Source of the DNA: Ruegeria sp. YS9
GTDB lineage: Bacteria; Pseudomonadota; Alphaproteobacteria; Rhodobacterales; Rhodobacteraceae
Reading direction: 5' to 3'
NCBI RefSeq assembly: GCF_024628725.1
Contig: NZ_CP102409.1
Span: 1 to 62,500 of the forward strand
DNA: 62,500 nucleotides
A model generated the notes under the pieces. The model was not told the DNA's origin and did no database searches. It saw nothing but the letters and a program-made list of their open reading frames with translations. Both the position numbers and the translations under genes were made by a program. This document shows, one piece after another, positions 18,880 to 27,715 of this stretch (position 1 is the stretch's first letter; each line of letters starts with the position of its first letter).

Positions 18880-18943
18880 GGCCTCCTGCCACCATAAGGA
18901 AATGAAACCTAACACAAACTCAATCAAGAGACAGTGACCCTAA

Positions 18944-18965
18944 TATTGGACTGATCGGTCCAATA
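18944..18965. promoter_or_regulatory. TetR operator upstream of old yellow enzyme
   Basis: A 22-bp palindrome with one mismatched pair (TATTGGACTGATC centre, ending GGTCCAATA) lies 36 bp before the reductase start. It shares the TTGGAC/GTCCAA arms with the two weaker sites ahead of the TetR gene, indicating a small regulon controlled by that regulator. Confidence 0.75.
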
Positions 18966-19001
18966 ATATCTGAACGAAGTTTACCAAAGAAGGAAACAGC
19001 A

Positions 19002-20108
19002 ATGGCTGATGAAAAACTGTTCTCCGGCATCAAAGCTGGTGCAATCGAGCTGAAAAACCGCATTGTCATGGCGCCACTGACCCGCAACCGGGCAAGAGCC
19101 GAGGATGACAGTGTCCATGAATTGCAGGCGAAGTACTACGCGCAGCGGGCAGGTGCTGGTCTGATCATCACGGAAGCATCGCAAATCTCGCCCCAGGGCA
19201 AAGGCTATGCCTGGACGCCCGGCATATATTCCGAAGCGCAGATCGACGGCTGGAAAAAAGTGACTGACGCCGTCCATGCCAAGGATGGGAAGATCGTAAT
19301 CCAACTTTGGCATGTGGGCCGGATTTCGCATACCAGCTTGCAGCAGGATGGCGGCGCCCCTGTAGCGCCATCCGCAATCGGCGCAAAGGCCAAGACCTTT
19401 GATGGCGAGCAGTTTGTTGAAACATCGGAACCGCGGGCTCTGGCCATCGAAGAAATTGCAGGCATTGTCGCCGACTACCGGAAGGCCGCAGAAAACGCCA
19501 TGAAAGCCGGATTTGACGGTGTCGAGGTCCATGCCGCCAATGGATATCTGATCGATCAGTTCCTGCGCGACGAGTCCAACAAGCGTGAAGACGAATACGG
19601 CGGTCCTGTCGAGAACAGAGCGCGGTTCCTGAAAGAAGTCATGGACGCCGTTGTCGACGTGTGGGGTGCCGACCGCGTCGGTGTCCGCCTCAGCCCGTTC
19701 TCGAACGCCAACAACATTTCCGACAGCGACCCGCAGGCGACATTCGCACATGCGATCAAATTGCTGAATGGCTATGGGTTGGCCTATCTCCATCTCGTAG
19801 AAGGGCAGACCGGCGGCCCGCGCGATATTCCGGAAGGTGGTGACCTGAAGGCGCTCTATGAATTGTTTGACGGAGTGAAAATGGGCAACAACGCTTATGA
19901 CCGAGACATGGCGATTAAAGCGGTTGAGACCGGCGCCGTCGATCTGGTGGCCTTTGGTCGGCCGTTTATTTCCAACCCGGATCTTGTCAACCGGCTGGAG
20001 AAAGGCGCCGCGCTGAATGAGCTCGATCCAACCACTCTCTACGGCGGCAATGAAAAAGGGTACACCGATTATCCGGCACTGGAAGAGGAAGCGGTCGCCG
20101 CAGAGTGA
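19002..20108 (+). CDS. Old yellow enzyme family alkene reductase (NemA-like)
   Basis: FMN-dependent ene-reductase of 368 residues acting on activated alkenes, quinones or nitro compounds. Family marks are the start KLFSGIKAGAIELKNRIVMAPLTRNRA, QLWHVGRISH, the substrate-activating GVEVHAANGYLIDQFLRD (the H-x-x-N pair), RVGVRLSPFS, and FGRPFISNPDLV near the C-terminus. It has a good ribosome site (AAGAAGGAAACAGC) and a TetR operator upstream. It likely detoxifies electrophiles sensed by the adjacent regulator. The gene pair is bracketed by the two 272-bp direct repeats, so it may have arrived with them. Confidence 0.93.
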   Translation: MADEKLFSGIKAGAIELKNRIVMAPLTRNRARAEDDSVHELQAKYYAQRAGAGLIITEASQISPQGKGYAWTPGIYSEAQIDGWKKVTDAVHAKDGKIVIQLWHVGRISHTSLQQDGGAPVAPSAIGAKAKTFDGEQFVETSEPRALAIEEIAGIVADYRKAAENAMKAGFDGVEVHAANGYLIDQFLRDESNKREDEYGGPVENRARFLKEVMDAVVDVWGADRVGVRLSPFSNANNISDSDPQATFAHAIKLLNGYGLAYLHLVEGQTGGPRDIPEGGDLKALYELFDGVKMGNNAYDRDMAIKAVETGAVDLVAFGRPFISNPDLVNRLEKGAALNELDPTTLYGGNEKGYTDYPALEEEAVAAE

Positions 20109-20151
20109 TACATCGCTCTTAGCCCCGTAGTGACGGGCAATACCAAGCATA

Positions 20152-20179
20152 GTGAGCGCGCCGGCTTGGACGCGCTCAC
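20152..20179 (+). terminator. Hairpin after old yellow enzyme gene
   Basis: A 9-bp perfect stem GTGAGCGCG / CGCGCTCAC with a 10-nt loop, 44 bp after the stop. There is no U-tract, so it is a possible transcript-end stabiliser rather than a proven intrinsic terminator. Confidence 0.45.
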
Positions 20180-20213
20180 CTGGCAGTTACGGAAACATCC
20201 GTTCTTGAAGCGA

Positions 20214-20485
20214 GGATCTATCACAAGCCTGCGAATAAACTGCTTCCCTATGATCAGGGTTGAATGTTTCCAATCAGAATGCACTCTTGATTGAGAGGCG
20301 CCCGGTTTTAGTTGAAGAAGATGTGCGGTGATTACCATCAATTGAACGCGTTTCTCGAACAGCGCAAAGTTATAGGAAAATCGTGCAAATTCATGCCCAA
20401 ATGCCGCGCAAAACTATGCGCGAGAATACGCAAAATTTCTAAACAAAATCAATGTTGGCAATGCAGCGTTACGAGCACACCTACA
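20214..20485 (+). repeat. 272-bp diverged direct repeat, copy 2, with repeat array
   Basis: Collinear with 17335-17606. It carries units GCGCAAAGTTATAGGA (20362), GTGCAAATTCATGCCC (20383) and GCGCAAAACTATGCGC (20406) at the same 21/23-bp spacing, followed by TAAACAAAATCAATG. By eye about two thirds of positions agree, so the duplication is old. The 20486-20620 stretch that follows holds no supported gene. Confidence 0.75.
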
Positions 20486-20620
20486 CAGGTCGGGTTGAGC
20501 TTTGGTTCCGGTCGAAGCCTCGGGAATGTCGTCATTGGCCAACGTTGTGCATGCGCCCGCCCTGGCTTGCATATCGGATATTGCACGCCTGTTTGCGGGG
20601 CCTCCATGGGCTGCAATCGG

Positions 20621-22120
20621 TCACTGTGTCAAAACAGGCAGCTTGATCCTTTGGATCTTTCCAGATGGCCCCTTTGGCAAGTCTTGCAACAAGTGCACCC
20701 TATCAGGCGATTTGAAAGCACCCAGCCGTTGGACGCAAATCGCGATGAGTTGGTCGGATGAAACGCTTGACCCGGTTCGCAATTTGACGGCGGCCTCGAC
20801 GCGTTCACCGTAGGTTTTGCAAGGGCGCGCAAATGCGGCAGCCTCGATCACGTCAGGGTGCGAATAGAGAGCTTCGTCGATTTCACGTGGGGCGATGTTT
20901 TCTCCGCCCTTTATGATCAGCTCTTTCAACCGGCCCGTCACGAAGAAGTAGCCGTCTTCGTCCATGTGCCCCAGGTCTCCGGTGCGCAGCCAGCCATCGG
21001 GCGTGAATGTCGCGCGCGTGGCATCCGGATTCTTCAGGTATTCTCTCATCACATTGGGGCCACGTACGGCGATTTCGCCCTTGGTGTTTGGCGGCAGGGG
21101 GGTCAGATTTGCCGACAGGATACATGCCTCGTTGCCGTAAGCTTTGCCCGGCGATCCGATTTTGCGGACGCCCGGCGGTAGCGGGTTGGACAAGATCTGT
21201 GCGGCTGTTTCCGTCAGGCCCATTGTTTCTACGATGGGGACTTCAAAACGGGTTTCGAACGCGGTTTGTACATCCGGTGCAAGCGGCGAGGATGCCGAGC
21301 GGCCGAAACGAAGACGTGCTCTGGTTTCATGCGCGGGTGTCAAATCGGAATGCAGCAAGTGCGAGATAATGGTCGGCACCACCGAAAACCACGTGGCCTT
21401 GGCGCTCTGGCACTGGTCCCAGAATTTGCGCGTTGAAAACTTTTCGGCCACGGCCAGGGAACCGCCGGAAACAAGCGCGCTCAGCACGGTCACGCAGAGC
21501 CCGTTGATATGATAGATCGGCAGCACGCAAAGACCACGATCCGCCGGTGTCAGCTTGTGCGCAACGGTGGGGGTCCATCCACCTGCCAGCAGGCTGACGT
21601 GACTATGCACGACCCCCTTTGGGCGACCGGTTGTCCCTGAGGTATACATGAGCAGCGCGTCGTCATCGGGACCAAGCGCATGGAGATCAGGGGCCTTGTC
21701 GAAACGAGCGGCAGAATACCGCGTCATCTCTTTGGGGCGAACTCTGTCGAACAGATCGGTCTGCGCGTTGCCGACGAACGCAATTCGTGCGTCGCAATGT
21801 CCCAACGCATATCCAATGGCCTCGTCCCCGGCGACAAGGTTGATGACCGTTGCGCGGAACCCGCCATAAAGCACGCCGTAGAGGCATTCTATCGCCTCGC
21901 GCCCATTCGGTTGAAGGATGGCAACGCTGGCCCCCTTGTCCAATCCCTGCGCTGTCAGATTTTCGGCCAGTTTTCGTGCCCGATCCCTCAGGGTTGACCA
22001 GGTTAGCGCAGCTTCTCCGTCGAAAAACAGATAGGCATCACGATCACCGATGGTGCTTGCGCGTTCGTCCAGCCAGCTGCGGATTGTCCCGCCTGGGGGC
22101 ATCTGATCGTCCATGCTCAT
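20621..22120 (-). CDS. sauT: Acyl-CoA ligase, probable sulfoacetate-CoA ligase (SauT-like)
   Basis: AMP-forming acid-CoA ligase of 499 residues. The P-loop is LLMYTSGTTGRPKGVVHSH, with further motifs MGLTETAA, GWLRTGDLG and the C-terminal lysine region PSGKIQRIKL. It ligates an acid to CoA via an acyl-adenylate. Alone the substrate would be open (malonyl-CoA synthetase-like enzymes look similar). It overlaps by 4 bp (ATGA) with an acylating aldehyde dehydrogenase, which is the gene pairing of the sulfoacetate pathway sauST of Cupriavidus. The substrate assignment is therefore context-based. Last gene of the minus-strand operon. Confidence 0.65.
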   Translation of the reverse strand: MSMDDQMPPGGTIRSWLDERASTIGDRDAYLFFDGEAALTWSTLRDRARKLAENLTAQGLDKGASVAILQPNGREAIECLYGVLYGGFRATVINLVAGDEAIGYALGHCDARIAFVGNAQTDLFDRVRPKEMTRYSAARFDKAPDLHALGPDDDALLMYTSGTTGRPKGVVHSHVSLLAGGWTPTVAHKLTPADRGLCVLPIYHINGLCVTVLSALVSGGSLAVAEKFSTRKFWDQCQSAKATWFSVVPTIISHLLHSDLTPAHETRARLRFGRSASSPLAPDVQTAFETRFEVPIVETMGLTETAAQILSNPLPPGVRKIGSPGKAYGNEACILSANLTPLPPNTKGEIAVRGPNVMREYLKNPDATRATFTPDGWLRTGDLGHMDEDGYFFVTGRLKELIIKGGENIAPREIDEALYSHPDVIEAAAFARPCKTYGERVEAAVKLRTGSSVSSDQLIAICVQRLGAFKSPDRVHLLQDLPKGPSGKIQRIKLPVLTQ

Positions 22121-23523
22121 GCCCCCGCATCAGCCCAGTATTCCGCGAAGATATCTTCGACGGAGGGTTCAATTGCCGGGATTTCACGGACGATTTTGGT
22201 GCTTTGGACAAAGTGCTTCCAATGCAGGTTCTCATCAATCGCATTGCCACCCCAACTGCCACATCCCATCGAAAGCGAGAAAGGCATGCCGTTGTTGAAT
22301 GACCCTCCGGTCGCAAAGGTGTGAGCCTGATTGACGATTACGCGGCAGGTGGGCATCGAGGCACCCAACGCCACCGCACGGGCATCTTCGGCGGTGTGTA
22401 TCCCGATGGAATGCCCCGCGCCCTGATACTGCAAGATTCGAGCGGCAATGGCTTGGGCGTCCTCGAAATCGTTTGCACGATAGAGCGCGGCCACGCGGCT
22501 TAGTTTCTCTCCCGAAAGCGGATGATCCGGACCGACCCCCTTGGTTTCAACTGCAAGGAACCTGGTGTTTTCAGGCACCTGACCAACCATGCCCAGTGCC
22601 TTGATCATCCTGTCGGCGTCCTGTGCGATCACTTCGCGGCTCAGATGCCCATCCGGCCAGAGCTTTGAGACGATCTGGTTTTCGTCCTTCACCAATGTGC
22701 CTCCCTCATCGGCAAGGGCTGCGACGAAATCATCATAGATTGCGTCGACGGCGATGATCGCGTTTTCGGACGAACAGGAGGTCGCATTGTCGAAGGTCTT
22801 GGAGGCCGTGATCTTCCGGGCAGCGGCCTTCAGGTCAGCTGTCTCATCGACGATCACGGTGACATTGCCCGCGCCGACGGCCACCGCAGGGGTGCCGCAG
22901 GTCTGCGCGCGATGCACATTGTTTTGACTGCCGGTGCAGATCACCCGGTCGCTGAGCTCCATCATCGCCTGAGTCTTGGCCTTGGAACCCGGCGGAGGAA
23001 TCATCTGGACCAGATCGTGATCCAGCCCCAGTTTGTCGAACTCGGCATGAATGTAACGCAAAAGCAGCTCGCAGCTTGCGACGCCTTTGGGTGACGGTGC
23101 GACAACAACCGAATTGCCGCATTTCAACGCGTTGATGATGTTGTTGGCGGGTGTGGCTGCCGGGTTCGTCGACGGCACCACGGCGCCAATCACTCCGATT
23201 GGGCGCGCAATCTCGGTGATGCCGGTACTTGCATCCTCATGGATGATCCCATGGGTTCTGACGCCTTTTATGTCGCGCATCAGGCCAAGGGTCTTGCGAT
23301 GGTTCTTGATCACCTTGTCCGGCACGTTGCCCAGTCCTGTCGTCTCGACCGCAAGTTCGGCCAAAGCCCTGTTGCGTGAAGGCTCCATGATCGCCCAGGC
23401 AGCAGCAGCGGCTGCGCGGTCATAGCGCGTCTGGCTGGCGCCGGCTTCGTATTCCTTCTGAGCGGCGCGCGCACGGGTCATGATCAAACTGACTTGGGCG
23501 ATATCATCATGTGCATTCATCAT
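22117..23523 (-). CDS. sauS: Acylating aldehyde dehydrogenase, probable sulfoacetaldehyde dehydrogenase (SauS-like)
   Basis: CoA-acylating aldehyde dehydrogenase of 468 residues, related to EutE and the N-half of AdhE. The nucleophile is in FDNATSCSSENAI, and PIGVIGAVVPSTNP, CGNSVVVAPSPKG and the late TFATGGSFNNGMPFSLSMGCGSWGGN are family landmarks. In sulfoacetate catabolism this enzyme reduces sulfoacetyl-CoA to sulfoacetaldehyde. The start at 23523 (ATGATG) follows AGGAATTCA. The longer frame to 23580 lacks a ribosome site. It lies between the transporter genes and the CoA ligase, all one direction, so uptake and activation are probably co-expressed. Confidence 0.7.
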   Translation of the reverse strand: MMNAHDDIAQVSLIMTRARAAQKEYEAGASQTRYDRAAAAAAWAIMEPSRNRALAELAVETTGLGNVPDKVIKNHRKTLGLMRDIKGVRTHGIIHEDASTGITEIARPIGVIGAVVPSTNPAATPANNIINALKCGNSVVVAPSPKGVASCELLLRYIHAEFDKLGLDHDLVQMIPPPGSKAKTQAMMELSDRVICTGSQNNVHRAQTCGTPAVAVGAGNVTVIVDETADLKAAARKITASKTFDNATSCSSENAIIAVDAIYDDFVAALADEGGTLVKDENQIVSKLWPDGHLSREVIAQDADRMIKALGMVGQVPENTRFLAVETKGVGPDHPLSGEKLSRVAALYRANDFEDAQAIAARILQYQGAGHSIGIHTAEDARAVALGASMPTCRVIVNQAHTFATGGSFNNGMPFSLSMGCGSWGGNAIDENLHWKHFVQSTKIVREIPAIEPSVEDIFAEYWADAGA

Positions 23524-23584
23524 TGAATTCCTGTTGGTGGGGACAGGGCGGAAACCGCCCCATCCTGTGCCACTGCTCAAATCG

Positions 23585-24547
23585 TCAAAGACCCGCCAGA
23601 AGCTCTTGCAGGGTTTCCTGACGTGCGGCCCACATCTGTTGAACCTCTTCGCGGGTCATGATGTGCATGGGTGACCCACCGGCTTTCATTTTTCCTGCCA
23701 CCCGCGCGTTCTTGAACATCTCCGGGACTGTTGCGGCCAGTTTGTCGATGACCTCTTGCGGGGTGCCCTTGGGGACCATGACACCGCGGAAATTCACGCT
23801 GGCATTGTCGATGTCATAACCTTGCTCTTTAAGTGTGGGGACGTCCGGCAGGAACGCGTTGCGTTCCAGATCGAACACGCCAAGGATTTTGACATTTCCG
23901 GCTTCTTGAGCGCGGAACGCATCGGACAGGTTGTTCACGCCGCCCATGACGTCGCCTGCAATCACGGCCTTCATGGCCGCCGCACCGCCGCCCTTGGTCG
24001 GGATGTACGCCATTTTGACCCCGGCTTCCTTCTCAAGCTGCAAGGCGGCGATGTGGTGCCCGACGAACAGGCCCGCACCCGAAAAGGTCAGCTTCCCCGG
24101 GTTCTCCTTGGCATAGTTCACCACTTCTTGCATGGAATTGAAGGGGCTGTCCTTGGCCACGACGAATACCGCAGGATCTGCGCCCCAGTTGGCGATGGGC
24201 TCGAAACTGTCTGCCGAATATTCAACGCCGCCCTTGATCGACTGGGCGATGAAATGCGGGATGTTGTAAGCCGCCAGCGTGTAGCCATCAGCCTCGGCCT
24301 GTGTCGCAAACCAGTTCCAGCCGACACGGCCACCTGCCCCCGGCTTGTTGATGATCGCGATGGGCATTCCAAGCGCGTCTTCGTTGCCCGCAGTCATTGT
24401 GACGATACGCGCCTGAAAGTCGGTGGCGCCACCCGCACCATAACTGACCATCATCATGATGGGGCGTTCGGGGTAGTCCTGCGCCACGGCCGCGCCACCG
24501 GTCAGGGACATCAGCGCCAGTGCAGCGCCTGCCAGTAGATATTTCAT
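23585..24547 (-). CDS. Tripartite tricarboxylate transporter substrate-binding protein (TctC/Bug family)
   Basis: Periplasmic binding protein of 320 residues with signal peptide MKYLLAGAALALMSLTGGAAVA cleaved before QDYPERPI. The Bug-family pattern follows (YPERPIMMMVSYGAGGATDFQAR, INKPGAGGRVGWN, PTKGGGAAAMKAVIAGDV, VPTLKEQGYD). Bug proteins bind carboxylates through conserved loops. In this operon the ligand is inferred to be the sulfonated acid used by the ligase and dehydrogenase. The start has a GGGAGGA ribosome site. It is third in the tctA-tctB-tctC order. Confidence 0.88.
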   Translation of the reverse strand: MKYLLAGAALALMSLTGGAAVAQDYPERPIMMMVSYGAGGATDFQARIVTMTAGNEDALGMPIAIINKPGAGGRVGWNWFATQAEADGYTLAAYNIPHFIAQSIKGGVEYSADSFEPIANWGADPAVFVVAKDSPFNSMQEVVNYAKENPGKLTFSGAGLFVGHHIAALQLEKEAGVKMAYIPTKGGGAAAMKAVIAGDVMGGVNNLSDAFRAQEAGNVKILGVFDLERNAFLPDVPTLKEQGYDIDNASVNFRGVMVPKGTPQEVIDKLAATVPEMFKNARVAGKMKAGGSPMHIMTREEVQQMWAARQETLQELLAGL

Positions 24548-24596
24548 TTCAGATCCTCCCTTGGATTTGCGTAAGCCGCTTTTCGCGCGGTCTTTT

Positions 24597-25067
24597 TCAG
24601 AAAAGTATTTCTCGTGGCGTGTAAACTTTGAGAAGCATGGCGAAGAGCCCATACATTATGGCCAAGTACCCGATCGTGATGATCACACGCCTGGTCCAGG
24701 TTTTGATTTCGCCATGCGGTGCAGGGTCATAGAAGCTGAGCAGCAAGAAGAATGTGATCGTTCCGGCGGTGTAGAACCCCAGCGCCTTGGCGGCCCAAAA
24801 GATGTAGATGAGCGCGATAGCCAAGCCAGGCAGAAGCCAAATGAAATCCTTGCGCGAGACGCCGTTGCCCACCTTGGTCCAGCCCAGAAGCGCCTTAGCA
24901 AACGTCCACAGGGCCAGAACGACAAACACGGTCGAAATCAGGCGTGGGAACAGGAAGGCTTCGGCCGGTTGCTGGGTATAGCTGACCCATGCCACCCAGA
25001 TCCCGACGGCGGCAATGACGCCGGACGCCACGACATGTTGTGCGCGTGGAAGACTGACGGAACTCAT
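24597..25067 (-). CDS. Tripartite tricarboxylate transporter small membrane subunit TctB
   Basis: A 156-residue integral membrane protein with four hydrophobic segments (VVASGVIAAVGIWVAWV; LISTVFVVLALWTFA; FIWLLPGLAIALIYIFWA; VIITIGYLAIMYGLFAMLL), typical of the poorly conserved TctB subunit. Its ATG overlaps the tctA stop (ATGA), showing coupled translation. A longer reading starting at 25475 is only an overlap in another frame of tctA. Confidence 0.85.
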   Translation of the reverse strand: MSSVSLPRAQHVVASGVIAAVGIWVAWVSYTQQPAEAFLFPRLISTVFVVLALWTFAKALLGWTKVGNGVSRKDFIWLLPGLAIALIYIFWAAKALGFYTAGTITFFLLLSFYDPAPHGEIKTWTRRVIITIGYLAIMYGLFAMLLKVYTPREILF

Positions 25068-26575
25068 GCCATGATCTCCTCTTTTGATATGTAGCGACGA
25101 CTGCGAAGCTCCATCCAGACTGAATAGGCGATTGAAGCGATGACGATTGCGATCAGAACGATGTTCAGCGTTCCCGTCAGGAAATAGCTGGCCATTCCTT
25201 CGGTGGCGCCTGCAATCATCGAACCTTGAATGAAGTTCGCCTCGGCAATCGGGCCAAGGATCAGGCCAAGCACCAGTGGCGCAGCTGAAAAGCCAAAACG
25301 CTCGAGGAAGTACATCATGACTCCAAGAGCCGCCATGACATAGACGTCGCCCATGCTGGACTGAACTGAATAGCTTCCGAAGACTGCCAGGCCCAGAACA
25401 ACTGCGGCCATGACGCTTTGCGGTACCTGCGCCACCCGGGCGGCAAGACCAGCGACATAAAGCCCGAAGATGCACATCAACACCTGTCCGATCAGCATCG
25501 AGTTGATGAAGGTCCAGGCAACATCCGGGTGGTTGTCGAAAAGGTCCGTGCCCGGAAAAATCCCGTGGATCAACAGGCCGCCCAGCAACACCGCTGCGGT
25601 CGGCGACCCCGGGATCGAGAGCGTCAAAAGCGGAACAAGGCTGGGGCCGACCATGGCGTTGTTCGCACTTTCCGCCGCGATCACGCCTTCGCTGTGGCCC
25701 TTTCCGAATTTCTCGCGCTCTGGGCTGAATTTCTTGGTCTGGTCATAAGCGACCAAACCCGCGATCTGTCCACCGACACCCGGGATCAGACCGATGATCG
25801 AGCCGGTAACGGTGCCGATGCTCAGCGCTCTCGGGCGGCGCAGAAGCTCACGCACCGCATCCATGATCGAATGCTTTTCGACCTCGATCACTTCGGCATT
25901 TGCCGCATTGCGACCCTTGGCGAACATGGTCAGGACCTGAGGAATGGCAAAGAGCCCGATGAGCGCGGCGATGATGTTGATGCCGCCGCCAAGCGCCGGG
26001 TGGAAGATGAACCGTTGCGCCCCCATGATGTCATCGAAGCCAATGGTCGCAAGCCAGAGACCGATGCATCCCGACAGCAATCCTTTGACAACGGATGCAC
26101 TATCCAGCGACCCAATGACGGTTACGCCCAGGATGGCGAGCCAGAACAGGTGGCTTGGTCCAAAGGCCAACGCCCATTGCGCAAGAACCGGTGTCAGGAA
26201 GATGAGCAGAAGCACTCCGATCACCCCCCCAACGGCAGATGCCAGAAAGCTCAGCTGCAACGCCTGTGCGCCCTTGCCCTGCCTGGCCATCGTATGCCCA
26301 TCCAGCGTCGTGGCGATGTTTGCGGGCGCTCCGGGGATTTTCAGAAGGATGGCGCTGACCGCGCCGCCCGCGACCGTCGAGGTATAGGCCGCGCCAAGAA
26401 GGATCAGCCCCTGAACGGGTGCCAGATGAAACGTGAATGGGATCAGCAGGGCCACGGCCATGGTGGGCGACAGTCCGGGGGTTGCCCCCAAAATCAGCCC
26501 GCCAATCGTGCCCAGGAGCAACAGCCCGAACGAGACCGGTGTGAAGACATCTCCGAAGTAATACAGAAATTCCAC
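25064..26575 (-). CDS. Tripartite tricarboxylate transporter large permease TctA
   Basis: A 503-residue permease with about twelve membrane segments and the family landmarks GLILGATPGLSPTMAVALLIPFT, GGAVSAILLKIPGAPANIATTLDGH and the internal repeat IGLIPGVGGQIAGLVAYDQ. The GTG start at 26575 has AGGGA at proper spacing and gives the standard length. An ATG at 26608 has no ribosome site. First gene of the operon, divergent from the LacI regulator with a palindromic operator between. Confidence 0.9.
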   Translation of the reverse strand: MEFLYYFGDVFTPVSFGLLLLGTIGGLILGATPGLSPTMAVALLIPFTFHLAPVQGLILLGAAYTSTVAGGAVSAILLKIPGAPANIATTLDGHTMARQGKGAQALQLSFLASAVGGVIGVLLLIFLTPVLAQWALAFGPSHLFWLAILGVTVIGSLDSASVVKGLLSGCIGLWLATIGFDDIMGAQRFIFHPALGGGINIIAALIGLFAIPQVLTMFAKGRNAANAEVIEVEKHSIMDAVRELLRRPRALSIGTVTGSIIGLIPGVGGQIAGLVAYDQTKKFSPEREKFGKGHSEGVIAAESANNAMVGPSLVPLLTLSIPGSPTAAVLLGGLLIHGIFPGTDLFDNHPDVAWTFINSMLIGQVLMCIFGLYVAGLAARVAQVPQSVMAAVVLGLAVFGSYSVQSSMGDVYVMAALGVMMYFLERFGFSAAPLVLGLILGPIAEANFIQGSMIAGATEGMASYFLTGTLNIVLIAIVIASIAYSVWMELRSRRYISKEEIMA

Positions 26576-26622
26576 GTTGCATCCCTGTGTTTGTTTGCGC
26601 GTTGACATTTTAGGCTAAGAGA

Positions 26623-26648
26623 TGAAAATAGTTTTGCAAATGTTTTCA
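26623..26648. promoter_or_regulatory. Probable LacI-family operator
   Basis: TGAAAA and TTTTCA arms flank a central TTTGCAAA palindrome in the 99-bp gap between the divergent tctA and lacI-type genes. A symmetric site with a central GC is the usual LacI/GalR operator form. Assignment to the adjacent regulator is positional. Confidence 0.6.
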
Positions 26649-26674
26649 TAAAAAGCCTCGAATGAGCAAAATTT

Positions 26675-27715
26675 ATGGTTAAAAAACATAAAGATAAGCC
26701 GGATATTGTCGCCGTCGCCAAGGTTGCCGGTGTTTCCATCTCGACAGTTTCGAGAAGCTTCAATCACCCGGAATTGCTCAAGCCGGCGACTCGAAAAAAG
26801 ATTGACCGGGCGGTGCAGAAGCTTGGTTACATTCGCAACCGAGCCGCGCAAGTCATGCACGGCCGACGCAGCGGAACTGTCGGGCTGGTGGTGCCGACAA
26901 TCGACAACGCCATCTTCGCTGAACTGATCCAATCCTTCTCGGACGGGCTGGACCGGCATGGCTTCACGATGTTGATTGCTTCGCACGGGTTCGATCTGGA
27001 GCGCGAATACAAGATGCTGCGCAAACTGATGGAGCATCGCGTTGACGGGCTTGCGCTCATTGGGCTTGAACACTCGGAGGCGACCTATCAATTGATCGAA
27101 CAACAGGGTGTTCCGTCGATTGCAATCTGGAACTATGACGATCAAGCGCGATTGTCTTGCGTGGGTGTTCAGAATTCAGAGGCTGGCCGTTTGTCCGCAC
27201 GCCACTTGCTGGATTTGGGGCACCGCGACATAGGTTTGATCTTTCCCGACCCCGCTGGGAATGATCGCGCATATGACCGGTTGCACGGCGCCTTGGAAGA
27301 ATTGCGATTGGAACGGATCGAGGTTCCCGAACAATGGCGCCTGGAAGCTCCCTACAGCATTTTGGAGGCCAAACGCGCCTGCATAAGCTTGTTGGATCAT
27401 TCACCACGTCCCACCGCTATATTATGCGGCAATGACATTATCGCTCAGGGCGTGCTGTACGCGGCAAAACACTGCGGTGTGCGTGTTCCCGAAGACCTGT
27501 CCGTCATGGGAATAGGAGATTTCAAAGGCTCAAGCGAAATCGAACCGTCACTCTCGACCATTCGCATCCCGGCCAAGCGCATTGGCGCCCTGTCCGCGGA
27601 ATTGATCACAAACATTGTCGCAGAGCATTCCGAAAGGATCACGACAACCAAGTGCGACCTGAAAGTGCTGACCAGGGCATCGACATCCACCCCATCAAGA
27701 GCGCCGTCCAGGTGA
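26675..27715 (+). CDS. LacI-family transcriptional regulator
   Basis: A 346-residue repressor-type regulator. The N-terminal HTH and hinge helix read DIVAVAKVAGVSISTVSRSFNHPELLKPATRKKIDRAVQKLGY, with a periplasmic-binding-protein-like effector domain (TVGLVVPTIDNAIFAELIQSF through PTAILCGNDIIAQGVL and SVMGIGDF). It is divergent from the transporter/sulfoacetate operon with a shared operator and is its likely regulator. Cupriavidus uses an IclR-type SauR, so this would be a different control solution if the operon is sau. The C-terminal tail TSTPSRAPSR is low-complexity. Confidence 0.88.
   Translation: MVKKHKDKPDIVAVAKVAGVSISTVSRSFNHPELLKPATRKKIDRAVQKLGYIRNRAAQVMHGRRSGTVGLVVPTIDNAIFAELIQSFSDGLDRHGFTMLIASHGFDLEREYKMLRKLMEHRVDGLALIGLEHSEATYQLIEQQGVPSIAIWNYDDQARLSCVGVQNSEAGRLSARHLLDLGHRDIGLIFPDPAGNDRAYDRLHGALEELRLERIEVPEQWRLEAPYSILEAKRACISLLDHSPRPTAILCGNDIIAQGVLYAAKHCGVRVPEDLSVMGIGDFKGSSEIEPSLSTIRIPAKRIGALSAELITNIVAEHSERITTTKCDLKVLTRASTSTPSRAPSR

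Noticed and set aside
20452..20646. A 64-codon frame starting in direct-repeat copy 2
   Set aside because: Only the repeat-derived first residues are shared with copy 1 and the rest has no support.
25418..26605. A 395-codon plus-strand frame across tctA
   Set aside because: Arg/Gln/Asp-rich low-complexity translation typical of antisense frames; tctA is well supported.
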